A stretch of 64,000 nt of DNA from Acinetobacter indicus CIP 110367. Lineage in GTDB: Bacteria; Pseudomonadota; Gammaproteobacteria; Pseudomonadales; Moraxellaceae. The position numbers and the translations under genes are program-made. The notes under the pieces are model-generated. The model ran no database searches and had not been told where the DNA came from. It was given only the letters and a program-made list of their open reading frames with translations. This document shows positions 63,774 to 64,000 of this stretch, in pieces (the stretch's first letter is position 1; the number at the start of each line of letters is the position of its first letter). Where the stretch lies: the NCBI RefSeq assembly GCF_000488255.1, contig NZ_KI530754.1:620001-684000 (forward strand). The letters are read 5' to 3'.

Positions 63774-63845
63774 CAAATATACACATATCCATATATTCAG
63801 TAAAGAGTACTCATTATAAAAGTATACCCATATCCGTATATGCTT
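63774..63845 (-). promoter_or_regulatory. ars operon promoter with probable ArsR operators
   Basis: Two similar AT-rich motifs, ACATATCCATATATTC (63782-63797) and CCATATCCGTATATGC (63828-63843), lie as direct repeats upstream of arsR. They resemble ArsR-type sites. Promoter boxes were not resolved. Confidence 0.55.
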
Positions 63846-63893
63846 GCCAGAAAGGGAAAAATTTAAAACTTCTTAACATCTCAAGACACAAAT

Positions 63894-63929
63894 AAAAAAG
63901 ACCCGTGGCTTATGCCACAGGTCTTTTTT
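63894..63929. terminator. Bidirectional Rho-independent terminator
   Basis: AAAAAAGACC(C)GTGGC-ttat-GCCACAGGTCTTTTTT. Being upstream of arsR and downstream of the partial gene at the window edge, it mainly serves the latter on the minus strand. Confidence 0.85.
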
Positions 63930-63947
63930 ACAGTTTTCCACATACAC

Positions 63948-64000
63948 TTATTTATTTTTTTCAATCAACTCCACAATGGCTTGTGGTTCCAAAACTTTGC
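63948..64000 (-). CDS. 3' end of an unidentified gene running off the window
   Basis: The minus-strand frame from the window edge encodes KVLEPQAIVELIEKNK and TAA, followed by a terminator. The sequence reads as a real protein end, but 17 residues are too few to name it. The start lies beyond the window. Confidence 0.5.
   Translation of the reverse strand, partial: KVLEPQAIVELIEKNK

Noticed and set aside
1..64000. tRNA, rRNA or CRISPR arrays
   Set aside because: I searched by eye for T-loop motifs, rRNA blocks and regularly spaced repeats and saw none.

Overview
The window looks like chromosome of an Acinetobacter-type gammaproteobacterium. The core gene order (rng-maf-mreD-mreC-mreB next to gatC-gatA-gatB), a wax-ester/triacylglycerol synthase with the HHAMVDG motif, tandem FadL-type porins, ThrH, an SbmA-like transporter, pgaBCD and the intergenic CCCTCTCCCAATGGGAGAGGG-type repeats all fit that genus. 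I see no tRNA, rRNA or CRISPR array.

Positions 1-25.7 kb are mostly housekeeping: two FadL-family outer-membrane proteins (the first cut by the window edge), thrH, cysH (with the four Fe-S cysteines of APS reductases), a WS/DGAT acyltransferase, RNase G, Maf, the MreBCD rod complex, the GatCAB amidotransferase, a DUF4145 protein, an M15-like peptidase between two intergenic repeats, a DJ-1/PfpI protein, two lipoproteins, an SbmA/BacA-like transporter, pgaB-pgaC-pgaD (without pgaA) and a TehB-type methyltransferase.

Positions 25.7-45 kb are mosaic. They hold a complete but broken IS256 element with its 8-bp target duplication, decayed coding fragments, three Fic genes (two of them near-identical copies 14 kb apart), IS3-family relics, a persulfide/thiosulfate module (rhodanese, TauE/SafE, metallo-beta-lactamase-fold dioxygenase, two YeeE/YedE halves and a divergent BigR/SqrR-like repressor), a DUF202 pseudogene with three in-frame stops, a periplasmic disulfide module (DsbG-like, Lgt/TlpA fusion, DsbD) and a divergent two-component system, and a tyrosine recombinase. 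Three copies of a 25-bp att-like repeat (28.16, 42.21, 44.09 kb) divide this stretch.

Positions 45-60.4 kb are an AT-rich accessory island and the main interest. A three-gene plus-strand operon (two glycine-zipper membrane proteins and DUF4236) converges on a seven-gene minus-strand operon. The latter encodes a ZorA/MotA-like stator with a coiled-coil tail, a ZorB/MotB-OmpA-like protein, an unknown 146-aa protein, a TerY/YegL-type vWA protein, a second vWA-like protein that has lost its MIDAS residues, a PP2C phosphatase with a disordered and Ig-like N-terminus, and a Ser/Thr kinase with zinc ribbon and FHA-like tail. It joins the proton-driven membrane module known from Zorya defence to the TerY-P (vWA/phosphatase/kinase) signalling triad. 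None of the usual Zorya effectors (ZorC, D, E) is present. I read it as a candidate defence or envelope-stress signalling system. The DUF4236 gene is split by an IS481 element that is itself split by an IS66 element; both target duplications can be read and both genes can be reconstructed. An IS5-family element caps the island.

Positions 60.4-64 kb hold a small unknown gene, an orphan IS66 end, an arsR-arsC-acr3-arsH arsenic operon and the 3' end of a further gene.
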